NCBI RefSeq assembly: GCF_009832905.1 | Contig: NZ_CP047135.1 | Location: 1,838,001-1,902,000 of the forward strand | Direction: 5' to 3' | DNA from: Stenotrophomonas sp. 364 | GTDB taxonomy: Bacteria > Pseudomonadota > Gammaproteobacteria > Xanthomonadales > Xanthomonadaceae | Length of the DNA: 64,000 nt | In this document: piece by piece, positions 24,777-33,947 of the stretch | Numbering within the stretch: position 1 is the first letter of the stretch | How the letters are laid out: the number at the start of each line of letters is the position of its first letter | Notes under the pieces: model-generated | What the model was told of the DNA's origin: nothing | The model's database searches: none | The model's input: the letters and a program-made list of their open reading frames with translations, nothing else | Position numbers and translations under genes: made by a program

Positions 24777-26882
24777 TCAGTGTTCCAGAATTTCAGAAGT
24801 GGCCGCAGCGCTGCTGCGATAAGGCAGGTACAGGTCGATCAGGGTGCCGGCGCCGTGTGCCGACTCGATGCGCAGGGTGCCGCCCACGCTCTGCGCGCGC
24901 TCGCGCATCACGATCAGGCCCAACCCGCGCGGGCCTTCCGGGTCGAAGCCCTCGCCGTCGTCGCGCACCTGCAGGTGCAGGCCCTTGTCGCCGACATCGT
25001 GCAGCTGCAGGCTCACCTGGCTGGCGCGCGCATGGCGCAGCACGTTGGTCAGGCTTTCCTGGGCAATGCGGAAACAGGCCTGCTCGATATCGCCCTGCGG
25101 GCGGCGTGGCAGCGCCTGGATGTCGGCCAGCAGTTCGATTGCGGCCGAGCGGAACAGCATGCCGGCCTGCCAGCGCAGCGCGGCTTCCAGTCCCAGGGCA
25201 TCCAGCTGCGGCGGCCGCAGCAGGGTGGAAATGTCGCGCAGCTTGCCAACGGTGGCATCGGCCAGCTGGATGATCTGTTCCAGGTCTTCGCTGCGGCGCG
25301 CGGCGTCGGCCTCGTCCTGGGCTGCATACGCCGACAGCTTCATGGCGGTGATTGCCTGGCCGATGTCGTCATGCAGGTCGCGCGAGATCGCGCGACGCTC
25401 ATCTTCCTGCAGCGAGAACAGCCGCCCGGCCATCGCCTGCAGCTCGCGGTTGCTGGTCTCCAGGGCTTCGCGGATCCGTTCCGGTTCGCTCAGGTCGCGC
25501 ACGATCAACAGCTTGCAGTTGCGTCCGCCATAGCGCACGTCGCCCACGGCCAGCCCGGCCTGGAAGCGCTGCCGGTCCAGCCGGCGCATGCCGATCACTT
25601 CACCGGCGCCGGTGCTCGGCAGCGGGATCGGCGCGAACAGCTGCGCCCGCACCCGCGCCAGATCAGCGGCGTCCACCAGCGCCGACAGCGGCTCGCCCAG
25701 CAGCGTGTGCTGCCCATAGCCGAACTGCGCCGCCGCGCAGGCGTTGGCATACAGCACGTATTCGTCGGACAGGATCACCACGCCATCTGGCAGCACCCGC
25801 ACCAGCTCGCGGAACTGCTCTTCGCGCTCGCGCAGCAGCCGGCGCGACTGTTCGCGCTCGGTGACATCCTGCAGCGTGCCCAGCACGCGCGGCCGGCCGG
25901 CGTCGTCGTGCCCGCTTTCGGCGCGCAGGTGCACCATCAGTGCGCGCCCGTCCATCGCCAGCAGCGGCAGCAGCACGTCGATCTGCACCTGCTCGCCGGT
26001 CATGTCCTGCAGCAGTTGCTCGCTGAGTGCGGCGGTGGCCGGGTCGGCCGGCACCAGCAGTTCCTCGAAGCGGTGCCAGCGGCGTGCTTCCGGCGGGCGG
26101 CGGCCGAGCAGGTGGTAGACCTGGTTGGAATAGCGGCCCAGCCCCGTGGCCGGGTCCACTTCCCAGGCACCGATGCGGGCCATCTCGTGGGCTTCCTCGA
26201 CCCGGGCCAAGGCCAGGTCGCGGCGGCGCAGGGCCTGGGTTTCGCTGGTACGGTCGATGGCGATCAGCAGCCGGGCGGGCCGGCCGGCGTAATCGATGGC
26301 GTTGCTGCGCATCTCCATGCGCCGGCGGCTGCCGTCACGCAGCTGCAGGTCGGCGGTCAGCACGCAGAGCTCGCCGGGCTCCGCGCGGATCTGCGCCAGC
26401 TTCTCGGCCAGCTGGTTCTCCTCGCCCGGCGGCCACAGCGCACTGATCGGCATGGCCATGAACGCCTCGCGGTCCCAGCCGAACAGGCTGCTCGCGGCCG
26501 GATTCACATCCAGGATCGCCAGCGAGTCCAGGTCGTACACCAGGATCGGCCCGGGGTTGCCCTGGAACATCTGCCGATGGCGGGTTTCCGAGCACTCCAG
26601 CCGCGAGTGGGCGTGCAGCACGTGCTGGGCCAGCGGGCGCAGCAGCAGATAGATCAAGCCGGCGCTGGCCACCACGAAAAACGCGCCCTTGGCGGTCTGC
26701 CAGCGGGCGGCGGTGGCCATGTCGGCCGCCAGCACCTGCACCGCGGCATCGCTGCACAGGATCCACACCAGGGCCAGCACCAGGTAACCGACCACCACCC
26801 GCCAGCGGTCGCGGCGCAGGGCCTGGGCGAGCGGGCGATCGGGTGCAGCGGGGTGGGGCAGGCCGGAGGGAGCGACAGGCAT
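24777..26882 (-). CDS. Membrane PAS sensor kinase of the NarX/HisKA_3 type
   Basis: The 701-residue kinase has two membrane segments near the N-terminus (about 27-46 and 62-84) with a short periplasmic loop. Three PAS-like domains follow (about 95-215, 225-345, 350-470). The kinase core has the HisKA_3 box RAISRDLHDDIGQAITAMKL and a C-terminal ATPase with GLGLIVMRERAQSVGG. Kinases of this type usually pair with LuxR-type regulators; here the only adjacent receiver is that of the GGDEF-EAL-REC protein two bases downstream, which is a likely partner. Confidence 0.88.
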   Translation of the reverse strand: MPVAPSGLPHPAAPDRPLAQALRRDRWRVVVGYLVLALVWILCSDAAVQVLAADMATAARWQTAKGAFFVVASAGLIYLLLRPLAQHVLHAHSRLECSETRHRQMFQGNPGPILVYDLDSLAILDVNPAASSLFGWDREAFMAMPISALWPPGEENQLAEKLAQIRAEPGELCVLTADLQLRDGSRRRMEMRSNAIDYAGRPARLLIAIDRTSETQALRRRDLALARVEEAHEMARIGAWEVDPATGLGRYSNQVYHLLGRRPPEARRWHRFEELLVPADPATAALSEQLLQDMTGEQVQIDVLLPLLAMDGRALMVHLRAESGHDDAGRPRVLGTLQDVTEREQSRRLLREREEQFRELVRVLPDGVVILSDEYVLYANACAAAQFGYGQHTLLGEPLSALVDAADLARVRAQLFAPIPLPSTGAGEVIGMRRLDRQRFQAGLAVGDVRYGGRNCKLLIVRDLSEPERIREALETSNRELQAMAGRLFSLQEDERRAISRDLHDDIGQAITAMKLSAYAAQDEADAARRSEDLEQIIQLADATVGKLRDISTLLRPPQLDALGLEAALRWQAGMLFRSAAIELLADIQALPRRPQGDIEQACFRIAQESLTNVLRHARASQVSLQLHDVGDKGLHLQVRDDGEGFDPEGPRGLGLIVMRERAQSVGGTLRIESAHGAGTLIDLYLPYRSSAAATSEILEH

Positions 26883-27035
26883 GGACGGGTCGGGGACCTT
26901 CGGGGCGGGCGAACTGCATCTTAGTGGGTGTCATGCCTTTTGGGGGCGCACGCCGCGCACCGCTCAATAATTGGCGAAATCCGCCGCTAACGATTGCGTT
27001 CCCGGTCGTCGGGTGCGTTATCGGAGTCTTACCGC

Positions 27036-29828
27036 GTGGACCAAGGGATTATCGCGAGTCTGCTGCAGCACCCATTGGCGTCGGCCTTGGTCATCCTCGA
27101 CCGGGCCGGGCGGCCGCTGGCGGCCAACCCGGTCGCGCGCGAGCTTGGAGTGCCGGCAACCGTGGCGGCCTATGGCGAGCTGCTTGAAGACCTGCGTCTG
27201 CTGGCGGCCGACGGTGGCCTGGTGCCCTGCCAGCTGCCGGGCGGGCCACGTGGTCGCCTGGACGGCTGGATGCGTGCGGTGCACGACCCGGACGGCAACC
27301 TGCTGGCATTCACGCTGAGCGTGCCCGAGCCGGTCGCCAGCTACGCCGGCAGCCGCTGGGAGCTTGCCCTGGACCACGCCGGCCACGGGCTGTGGGACTG
27401 GGACCTGCCCAGCGATGCGGTGATCCGGTCGCGGCGCTGGGACGACCAGCCGCGACCGGCCGAAGAGGTCACCCGGGGCGATGTCGCCGCAGCGCTGCTC
27501 GCCCCGGTGCATCCGGAGGACCAGCCGGCGGTGCGCGCCGCGCTGGACGCCCACCTGCGTGGCGACGGTGAGGTTTATACCGCCCAGTACCGGCTGCGCC
27601 ACCCCGACGGTGACTGGCGCTGGGTGCTCGACCGGGGTCGGGTGGTGGCACGTACCGCCGACGGCCAACCCCTGCGCATGGTGGGCACCCACACCGACAT
27701 CCAGGCACAGAAGCAATTGGAGGCGCAGCTGCTGGAGCAGCAGGTGCACCTGCGCGAGGCCCAGCGCATCGCCAGCATGGGCAGCTGGTCGTGGGACCCG
27801 GCCCAGCGCCAGTTCTGGTGGTCGCCCGAGTTCCGCGCCCTGCTGGGCGTGGGCGAAGATCCGCTGAGCGGTCGCCGGCGTTGGCTGCGCCAGCTTGAAC
27901 CGCGCTCGCGCAGCCTGCTTCGCCACGCCTGGCGGCGCATGCTGCGCGACGGCAAGCCGGCCACGCTGGAACTGGAGTTGCCGCGCGAGCGCGACGGCGC
28001 GCTGCACCTGCGCCTGTGGATGCAACCGCTGCTGGGCGCCGATGGCCGCATCCAACGGCTGCTGGGCCAGGTCCAGAACATCACCGAACAGCACCAGACC
28101 GATGCGCTGATCCGGTGGCGCACCGAACTGCTCAACCGCGTGTCGGCGCTGGGCCGCATCGGTGGCTGCGAAATCGAAGTGACCACCCGCCACATGCAGT
28201 GGACCGAGGAGTGCTATCGCATCCACGGCCTGCGCAAGGAGCCGATCAGCCTGGACCAGGCGCTGGCCCTGTACACCCAGGATTCGCGCAACGCCTTCGA
28301 GGCGGCACTGGAGCGCATCGCCGACGGCGGCCTGCCCGAGCAGCTGGACCTGTGCTTCTACCGCCAGTCCGGCCTGCGCATCTGGGTGCAGGTGCTGATC
28401 GAGCTGGACCGCCGCGACGGCCTGCCGACCCGCTTCGTGGTGCTGTTCCGTGACATCACCCGCGAACGCGAAGCCAACGAGCGCATCGAACTGCTGGCGC
28501 ACTACGACCTGCTGACCGGCCTGCCCAACCGCATGCTGCTGCGCGAACAGACCGCCGATGCCATCGAAGAAGCGCGCGACCGCGGTGCACCGCTGGCCAT
28601 GCTGTTCATCGACCTGGACGGCTTCAAGACCATCAACGACACCTTCGGCCACGCCACCGGCGATGCGCTGCTGAAGGCGGCGGCCACCCGCCTGCACCAG
28701 AACCTGCGCAACGCCGACCTGTTCGGTCGTTTCAGCGGCGACGAGTTCATCGTGGTGCTGCGTGACCTGGCCGACCCCGAGGACGCCGGCCACGTCGCCC
28801 GCAAGCTGATTGCCTCGCTGGCCGAACCGCTGCATCGCGGCGAGACCACGCTGAAGGTGGGCGCCAGCGTGGGCATCGCCATGCTCGACCAGAGCCATCA
28901 CGACTTCGAATCCCTGCTGCGCGCGGCCGACGCGGCGATGTACGCGGCCAAGGAAGCGGGGCGCAACACTTACCAGTACTACAGCCAGGACGCGCTGGCC
29001 AAGATCCAGCGCAAGCTGGAGATCGAGCATGCGCTGCTGGGCGCGATCGAGCGCGAAGAGTTCACCCTGGCTTACCAGCCGCTGCTGCACGCCGAGAACG
29101 ATCAGCCGCCGGCCATTGAAGCACTGCTGCGCTGGCATCGGCCCGGTATCGGTTACTGCAGCCCGGCCGAGTTCATTCCGATCGCTGAAAAGTGCGGCGA
29201 GATCGTCCGCATCGGCGACTGGGTCCTGGCCGAGGCCTGCCGCCAGGCGGCCGCCTGGGATGCCGCCGGCCTGGCGTTCGACCGCGTGGCGGTCAACGTA
29301 TCGGCCGTGCAGCTGCGCGACCGCGGCTTCGCCGAGCGCGTCATCGGCATCTGCCACGCCCACGGCTGGCCCCCGCAGCGGCTGGAACTGGAGCTGACCG
29401 AGTCTGCGCTGATCCGGGATACCGATGTACTGCGCCACTGCTTCGACGTGCTCGAACGCCACGGCGTACCGCTGGCGGTGGATGACTTCGGCACCGGTTT
29501 CTCCAACCTGCATTACCTCAACCGCTTCCCGGTGGGCCGCCTGAAGATCGACCGCAGTTTCGTGCAGGGCATGCTGCACGACACCGGCACAGCTGAAGTC
29601 ACCCAGGCCATCGTGCACCTGGGGCACGCGCTGGGCATGAAGGTCGTCGCCGAAGGCGTGGAAACCGAGCAGGAAGAGGCCATGCTGCGCCGCCAGGGCT
29701 GCGACGAGATCCAGGGTTACCTGTATTCGCGCCCGCTCACCCCGCGCGACCTGGCCCAGTGGCTGAGGACCGGCGGCACCCGCATCGCGCCACGCGAGGC
29801 GCTGGTCGCGCTGACCCACGCCATCTGA
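27036..29828 (+). CDS. PAS-GGDEF-EAL c-di-GMP turnover protein
   Basis: The 930-residue cytoplasmic protein has several PAS/PAC modules (about 1-480), then GGDEF (about 490-655) and EAL (about 670-915). The GGDEF site reads FSGDEF, a tolerated variant of GGDEF. The EAL domain is canonical: EALLRW, NVSAVQL, ELTESAL, DDFGTG, KIDR and AEGVET, so phosphodiesterase activity is expected. The GTG at 27036 has a GGAG site ten bases upstream and is preferred over an upstream TTG. It is divergent from the kinase ending the block at 26882, with a 153-base gap between them. Confidence 0.9.
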   Translation: MDQGIIASLLQHPLASALVILDRAGRPLAANPVARELGVPATVAAYGELLEDLRLLAADGGLVPCQLPGGPRGRLDGWMRAVHDPDGNLLAFTLSVPEPVASYAGSRWELALDHAGHGLWDWDLPSDAVIRSRRWDDQPRPAEEVTRGDVAAALLAPVHPEDQPAVRAALDAHLRGDGEVYTAQYRLRHPDGDWRWVLDRGRVVARTADGQPLRMVGTHTDIQAQKQLEAQLLEQQVHLREAQRIASMGSWSWDPAQRQFWWSPEFRALLGVGEDPLSGRRRWLRQLEPRSRSLLRHAWRRMLRDGKPATLELELPRERDGALHLRLWMQPLLGADGRIQRLLGQVQNITEQHQTDALIRWRTELLNRVSALGRIGGCEIEVTTRHMQWTEECYRIHGLRKEPISLDQALALYTQDSRNAFEAALERIADGGLPEQLDLCFYRQSGLRIWVQVLIELDRRDGLPTRFVVLFRDITREREANERIELLAHYDLLTGLPNRMLLREQTADAIEEARDRGAPLAMLFIDLDGFKTINDTFGHATGDALLKAAATRLHQNLRNADLFGRFSGDEFIVVLRDLADPEDAGHVARKLIASLAEPLHRGETTLKVGASVGIAMLDQSHHDFESLLRAADAAMYAAKEAGRNTYQYYSQDALAKIQRKLEIEHALLGAIEREEFTLAYQPLLHAENDQPPAIEALLRWHRPGIGYCSPAEFIPIAEKCGEIVRIGDWVLAEACRQAAAWDAAGLAFDRVAVNVSAVQLRDRGFAERVIGICHAHGWPPQRLELELTESALIRDTDVLRHCFDVLERHGVPLAVDDFGTGFSNLHYLNRFPVGRLKIDRSFVQGMLHDTGTAEVTQAIVHLGHALGMKVVAEGVETEQEEAMLRRQGCDEIQGYLYSRPLTPRDLAQWLRTGGTRIAPREALVALTHAI

Positions 29829-29883
29829 TCGCGCGCGACCGCCCAGCGTGCGCGGCGTTCCGTTGGCCGCGCACCCCTGACGG

Positions 29884-30486
29884 GTAGAGCCGACCGTTGG
29901 TCGGCTGCTCCCGGTGCAGCCGACCAACGGTCGGCTCTACGTTTGTGGGACTTCGCGTGGATGGCCTTGTCCCAGCGGCCCCGGCTGTATTACCGGCTCG
30001 AGAGCTCTGACCGTCCGCGATCCCTCAACGTTCGCGGGGTTTCGTTTGTCGCGCACAATTGGCGGGTAGAGCCGACCGTTGGTCGGCTGCTCCCGGTGCA
30101 GCCGACCAACGGTCGGCTCTACGTTTGTGGGACTTCGCGTGGATGGCCTTGTCCCAGCGGCCCCGGCTGTATTACCGGCTCGAGAGCTCTGACCGTCCGC
30201 GATCCCTCAACGTTCGCGGGGTTTCGTTTGTCGCGCACAATTGGCGGGTAGAGCCGACCGTTGGTCGGCTGCTCCCGGTGCAGCCGACCAACGGTCGGCT
30301 CTACGTTTGTGGGACTTCGCGTGGATGGCCTTATCCCAGCGGCCTCGGCTGTATTACCGGCCCGCGAGATCTGACCGTCCGCGATCCCTCAACGTTTGCG
30401 GGGGTCCGTTTGTCGCGCACGATTGGCGGGTAGAGCCGACCGTTGGTCGGCTGCTCCAAGTGCAGCCGACCAACGGTCGGCTCTAC
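29884..30486 (+). repeat. 182-bp tandem array built on inverted SMAG pairs
   Basis: Units start at 29884, 30066, 30248 and 30430, exactly 182 bases apart. Each starts with a direct 23-base GTAGAGCCGACC unit, an 11-base spacer and an inverted copy, then about 125 bases of flank. The first two full copies are almost identical; the third carries a few substitutions; the fourth has only the SMAG pair with a changed spacer (TGCTCCAAGTG). No credible gene lies in 29829-30506. Confidence 0.9.
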
Positions 30487-30506
30487 CGCGGATCGCGTGG
30501 TTGCGC

Positions 30507-30962
30507 TTACCCCTGCGGACCCGGAATCTCCCCCACCGTATCGCCTTCGCAGGTCTGCACGGAGATGCGGTAGATGTCGGTCCAGCCATCGTCGGGGCCC
30601 GGTCCCAACCGGTGTCGCGCACCGAACATGTAGAGCGTTTCGCCCAGTGACATGTGGCCGATCAGGTGATGCGCGGCAGGGCTGACCTGGAACTGGTGCA
30701 GGAAGACCATCGGCTGCCCCTGGTGGTACAACCAGGCCGGCTCACCCACCCACTTCGGCTTGGCATCCATGCAGGGAAAGGCGTCTGCCAGCCGCGTGGC
30801 CAGCCATTTCTTGCGCGGCTTGGGTGCGCCCTGTTCCAGGTACTCGCGATAGAGCTGCTGGGCGAAAGCGTCGGCACCATCGGCCTGCATCGAAGCGGCA
30901 TGCCGCTCCGCCGCCGCCATCGCTTCGCCCCAGAAAAGATGGAAATCTGTCAGTTCGGCCAT
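30507..30962 (-). CDS. Hypothetical protein, 151 residues
   Basis: I do not recognise the family. The protein is soluble, with no signal or membrane segment, rich in aromatic residues (ELTDFHLFWGEAM at the start; KPKWVGEPAWLYHQGQPMVF in the middle) and with a C-terminal beta-rich part ending GDTVGEIPGPQG. The ATG at 30962 is chosen over an upstream extension that has lower coding character. The size and composition would fit an immunity-type or SMI1-like protein, but this is speculation. It lies between the repeat array and a gene remnant, so it is probably accessory. Confidence 0.6.
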   Translation of the reverse strand: MAELTDFHLFWGEAMAAAERHAASMQADGADAFAQQLYREYLEQGAPKPRKKWLATRLADAFPCMDAKPKWVGEPAWLYHQGQPMVFLHQFQVSPAAHHLIGHMSLGETLYMFGARHRLGPGPDDGWTDIYRISVQTCEGDTVGEIPGPQG

Positions 30963-31171
30963 GCTGTTCCTTGTGGGTACCCACCCTTGCAGGCTGGCGC
31001 AGCAACACAGGATAGCCCGCCAGCGGCGCATCCGGATCGACGGCCGATAGACGGCGGCGCCTCAGACAATGACGGGGCAGGGTGCACCAAACGTCGCCGG
31101 CCAACACCCGGCTGTCGCCGCTTCAGGCCGTGGGCAGGCAGGCAACCGCTACCGCAGCGCCATCCCGTCCA

Positions 31172-31477
31172 CCGCGCGTGCGTTTCGCCCGTCCGTATCG
31201 CCTGCATCCGGCGCAGCGCATGGCGGTAATCGCGCATCGGAAGATAGGCAGCCGCGTGATACCGGTACTGGAAGATCTGCCGCTCGCCGACCAGGCGGTT
31301 CAAGTGCGCCAGGTCGTAATCGGGCACCCGATTCCACAGCACGTGGTGATGCGCGCGCTCCATCACCGACAGCGTATCGATCTGCACATAGCCCAGATGG
31401 GCGATGGCGCGGTGGGTGCCCGCCGGGCCTTGGCCGAACGGCGCCCGAGACGCCAGCCCCTGCGCGTGCAGTACCAA
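31172..31477 (-). pseudogene. Remnant of a YcaQ-like (winged-helix, DUF1006) gene
   Basis: About 100 codons read as the N-terminal part of the YcaQ family: LGYVQIDTLSVMERAHHHVL, then LVGERQIFQYRYHAAAYLPM and a final RTGETHARW. Family members are about 400 residues. After about 31172 the frame continues into unrelated sequence and no catalytic C-terminal part is found in any frame, so the gene is truncated. YcaQ repairs DNA interstrand crosslinks; this copy should be inactive. The 30963-31171 stretch holds nothing else that I recognise. Confidence 0.6.
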
Positions 31478-31494
31478 GCGTCTCTAACCAGAGG

Positions 31495-31818
31495 TCATGG
31501 ACGGTGCGCGGGATGCTTCGGGTCCGGGGACGTGGTCACCACGGCATCGCCGCTCAGGCCGAGGTCCCAGGCCAAGCCGATCAGGGCCGGGTCCATGGCA
31601 GCGGCGCCCAACGACCCGGAAAGCCCGCCCTGTGCCGCCAGCTGCGCCAGTTCCCGCTGCGCCACCTGCTCAAGCTCGGCCAGCAATGCGCGTCCGCGAA
31701 GCGGCTCGGGCATGCGAACAGGCGAGGGCGGGGAGATGCGTTCCTCAGGCGCAGCCACTGCCTCGGGCAGGGGGACGGAAGAGGAGGGGGCGGCATGGGG
31801 GGTGTTCGTCAACAGCAT
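31495..31818 (-). CDS. Possible small protein, 107 residues
   Basis: The frame from ATG 31818 encodes a Pro/Ala-rich N-terminus (MLLTNTPHAAPSSSVPLPEA) and a helical segment with LLAELEQVAQRELAQLAAQG, ending TSPDPKHPAHRP. No family is recognised, no signal peptide is visible and no clear ribosome site precedes it. It starts 38 bases beyond a strong hairpin that closes the chemoreceptor gene. It could be a real orphan or a chance frame in GC-rich DNA. Confidence 0.35.
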   Translation of the reverse strand: MLLTNTPHAAPSSSVPLPEAVAAPEERISPPSPVRMPEPLRGRALLAELEQVAQRELAQLAAQGGLSGSLGAAAMDPALIGLAWDLGLSGDAVVTTSPDPKHPAHRP

Positions 31819-31855
31819 GGGTCGATCATCTGCAGCCAGGACGGATCTTGCAAGC

Positions 31856-31886
31856 ACGACGGCCCCGGGGAAACCGGGGCCGTCGT
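31856..31886 (-). terminator. Hairpin terminator after the chemoreceptor gene
   Basis: Perfect 13-base arms (ACGACGGCCCCGG / CCGGGGCCGTCGT) enclose five bases, 30 bases after the stop at 31917. The stem is strong but the following T content is low. Confidence 0.65.
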
Positions 31887-31916
31887 GGGCGCCGTTGCCG
31901 ACGCGGAACATCTGGG

Positions 31917-33107
31917 TCAGAACAGCTCGACCGCGCCAGCGGCCATGCTCTGCTGGGCAACGGCCTTGTGCGGCGGGCGTTCCCACTCGCTGCGCATTTC
32001 ACGCAGGCGGCTGCCGGTGCGCTGCAGGGCGCTGACGACTTCTTCGTCGAACACGCCGCCATTGCGGTGCAGCAGTTCCTGCAGGGCCACCGCTTCGCGG
32101 TTGATGGCGGTCAGGCGGTCCAGGTGGGTATGCACGCCGCCCAGGGCCTGGGTGGCGATGTCTTCGAACTGCAGCGCGCGGACCGCTTCGGCCACGCTGC
32201 TGTCGATGGCACGGCCGCACTCGGAGATCTCGCGCATGCCGTCGCCAAGCGAGGCGTTGATCTGGGCCACGTTGTCCAGCATCTGCGCTGCTTCGTGACG
32301 CGCTTCGCGGGAACGGTCCATATCGCGCGAGGCCATGTGCGACACCGTCTCGCGGACCTTGGCGATGGCGTCCTTGGAGCTGTGCGCCAGCTTGCGGATC
32401 TGCTCGTTGAACGTGGTGGAGCGCTCGGACAGGTTGCGCACCTCGTCGGCGACCACCGCGAAGCCGCGACCGGCCTCACCGGCACGGGCCGCTTCAATGG
32501 CCGCGTTCAGCGCCAGCAGGTTGGTCTGGTCGGCAATCGACTTGACGTCTTCCAGCAGGGCGAAGATGCCATCCAGGTGCTGCGCCATCTGGTCGATGTG
32601 CTGCACGGTGTTGCTGCTCTGGCCGCTTACCTGCTCCAGCGCCTCCACCAACTGTTCCATGCGGTGGCTGGCATGCTGAGCGAAGCGGGCGACGTCGACA
32701 CCGGCGCCACCGTCTTCACCGGCACGGTCGACGATGCGGGCCAATGCCTGGCTTTGCTGGCGCGATTTGCGGTTCATGGCGTCGAAGCTGCCACCCAGGC
32801 CGCTGACCGCGTGGCGGATCAGGTCGCGGGCACGTTCGACTTCGCCGCGCGAGCCCTCCACTTCGTTGGCAACGAAGCTGCGCAGCTCGGTGAGCAGCTG
32901 GTCCTGCTCACGCAGGATGCGGGCGTGCTCGGGGGATCGCTGGGTCTGGGCCCGGGCGGTCCACCAGGCAAAGCCCAGCCAGCTGAGTGTCATCGTGGTC
33001 AGGATGGCCAAGCTCAGCGCGGCGGGCCATTCGAAACCGATGGCGAAAGGAAGAAGCAGGGTCAGGACCAGGGGGGCGGCCAGACGGATGAAGATGCGTG
33101 AGTACAT
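31917..33107 (-). CDS. Methyl-accepting chemotaxis protein with minimal sensor region
   Basis: The 396-residue receptor starts [20 protein letters not shown], with two membrane helices (about 8-25 and 29-50) and almost no periplasmic loop. The signalling tip [20 protein letters not shown] (about 216-235) and [16 protein letters not shown] follow, with heptads on both sides. Lack of a sensor domain suggests it senses the membrane or cytoplasm. A sigma-28 promoter lies 29-55 bases upstream, so it belongs to the flagellar regulon although it lies 10 kb outside the cluster. The upstream frame to 33209 is not used, as the promoter lies within it. Confidence 0.92.
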   Translation of the reverse strand: MYSRIFIRLAAPLVLTLLLPFAIGFEWPAALSLAILTTMTLSWLGFAWWTARAQTQRSPEHARILREQDQLLTELRSFVANEVEGSRGEVERARDLIRHAVSGLGGSFDAMNRKSRQQSQALARIVDRAGEDGGAGVDVARFAQHASHRMEQLVEALEQVSGQSSNTVQHIDQMAQHLDGIFALLEDVKSIADQTNLLALNAAIEAARAGEAGRGFAVVADEVRNLSERSTTFNEQIRKLAHSSKDAIAKVRETVSHMASRDMDRSREARHEAAQMLDNVAQINASLGDGMREISECGRAIDSSVAEAVRALQFEDIATQALGGVHTHLDRLTAINREAVALQELLHRNGGVFDEEVVSALQRTGSRLREMRSEWERPPHKAVAQQSMAAGAVELF

Positions 33108-33135
33108 GGACGTTCTCGGGAAGTGCACGGTTGAT

Positions 33136-33162
33136 GTATCGGCCGTACCCCCATTTGCTTTA
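33136..33162 (-). promoter_or_regulatory. Sigma-28 (FliA) promoter of the chemoreceptor gene
   Basis: Minus-strand TAAAG, 14 bases, GCCGATAC. The start is expected near 33129, about 22 bases before the ATG. Confidence 0.85.
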
Positions 33163-33246
33163 GTGCTGCACTGCACATTCCATCGAAAACCTCCCCAAGG
33201 CAGGGCCACCCCATGGGTAGCTGCGGGATTGGCGACCGCTCAGCCC

Positions 33247-33306
33247 AGCCACCCATGGGGTGGCTCTACCCGCATCCCCGAATGGTAGGGCGATCCCATG
33301 GGGGCT
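33247..33306 (-). repeat. GTAG-type REP units with a CCACCCCATGG stem
   Basis: A minus-strand unit at 33247-33269 starts GTAGAGCCACCCC; its stem also pairs with GGCCACCCCATGGGT at 33214-33228. A degenerate plus-strand unit starts GTAGGGCGATCCC at 33285. Confidence 0.65.
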
Positions 33307-33332
33307 GCGCGCGGGGCTGGGCGCGCCGTGAA

Positions 33333-33947
33333 TCAGCGTAGCTGGCGGTCCACCGCTTCGATCATCGCCTTGCGCGAGAACAGGAAGTCCCAATACTGGC
33401 CGCCGGTCTGGCGCCACAGCACCGCCGAGCGCACCGCCGCCAGCAGCAACGCGCGGATCTCGGCCACCACGCCGGCCTGGCCCAGGTAGTGCGGGTTGCC
33501 CTGCACCATCACCCGCGGCTTGAGATTGCTGATGGTGTCCGCATAGAGCCCGCCCAGGGCGGCCAGCACGTCGGGGTGGGCGCTGTCGCCCAGCTCGGTG
33601 GCCTGGCGCTGCGCGCGCGCGATGCCCTGGCTCACCTTGTCCACCACCGCATGCTCACGCACGAACCGGCGCTCCAGCTGCAGCACGGCCAGCGCCAGAC
33701 GGGGCAGGGCGTCATCCTGGCCCTGATTGCGGAAGTAGTTGTGCAGCAGGCGCAGCCCCGGGGCCACGTTGGCCGGGCTGCCGTAGATGGCCTGCGGGCT
33801 GTCGGCATCAATGCGGAACACGCTGTCCACGGCGGTGCGCACCACGGCCGCTTCGGAGTGGCCGGTTTCGGCGATGCGGCGCACCTGCTGCAGGGCCTGG
33901 GCGATGCCGGCCAGTGCAAGAACGCGGTCGTCGACGGAAAAACTCAT
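33333..33947 (-). CDS. hflD: High-frequency lysogenization protein HflD homologue
   Basis: The 204-residue all-helical protein matches the HflD/YcfC family ([20 protein letters not shown] at the start; [20 protein letters not shown] in the C-terminal half). In E. coli HflD is membrane-associated and binds lambda CII; its cellular role is unclear. It overlaps the mnmA stop by four bases, the same mnmA-hflD order as in other gammaproteobacteria. Confidence 0.92.
   Translation of the reverse strand: MSFSVDDRVLALAGIAQALQQVRRIAETGHSEAAVVRTAVDSVFRIDADSPQAIYGSPANVAPGLRLLHNYFRNQGQDDALPRLALAVLQLERRFVREHAVVDKVSQGIARAQRQATELGDSAHPDVLAALGGLYADTISNLKPRVMVQGNPHYLGQAGVVAEIRALLLAAVRSAVLWRQTGGQYWDFLFSRKAMIEAVDRQLR

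Noticed and set aside
26941..27035. Possible sigma-28 promoter before the PAS-GGDEF-EAL gene (GCCGCTAA near 26982)
   Set aside because: No TAAAG/TCAAG at the right distance; only half a promoter.
29884..30486. Regular direct repeats that could suggest a CRISPR array
   Set aside because: The units are 182 bases with identical 'spacers', consist of REP palindromes, and no cas genes are present.
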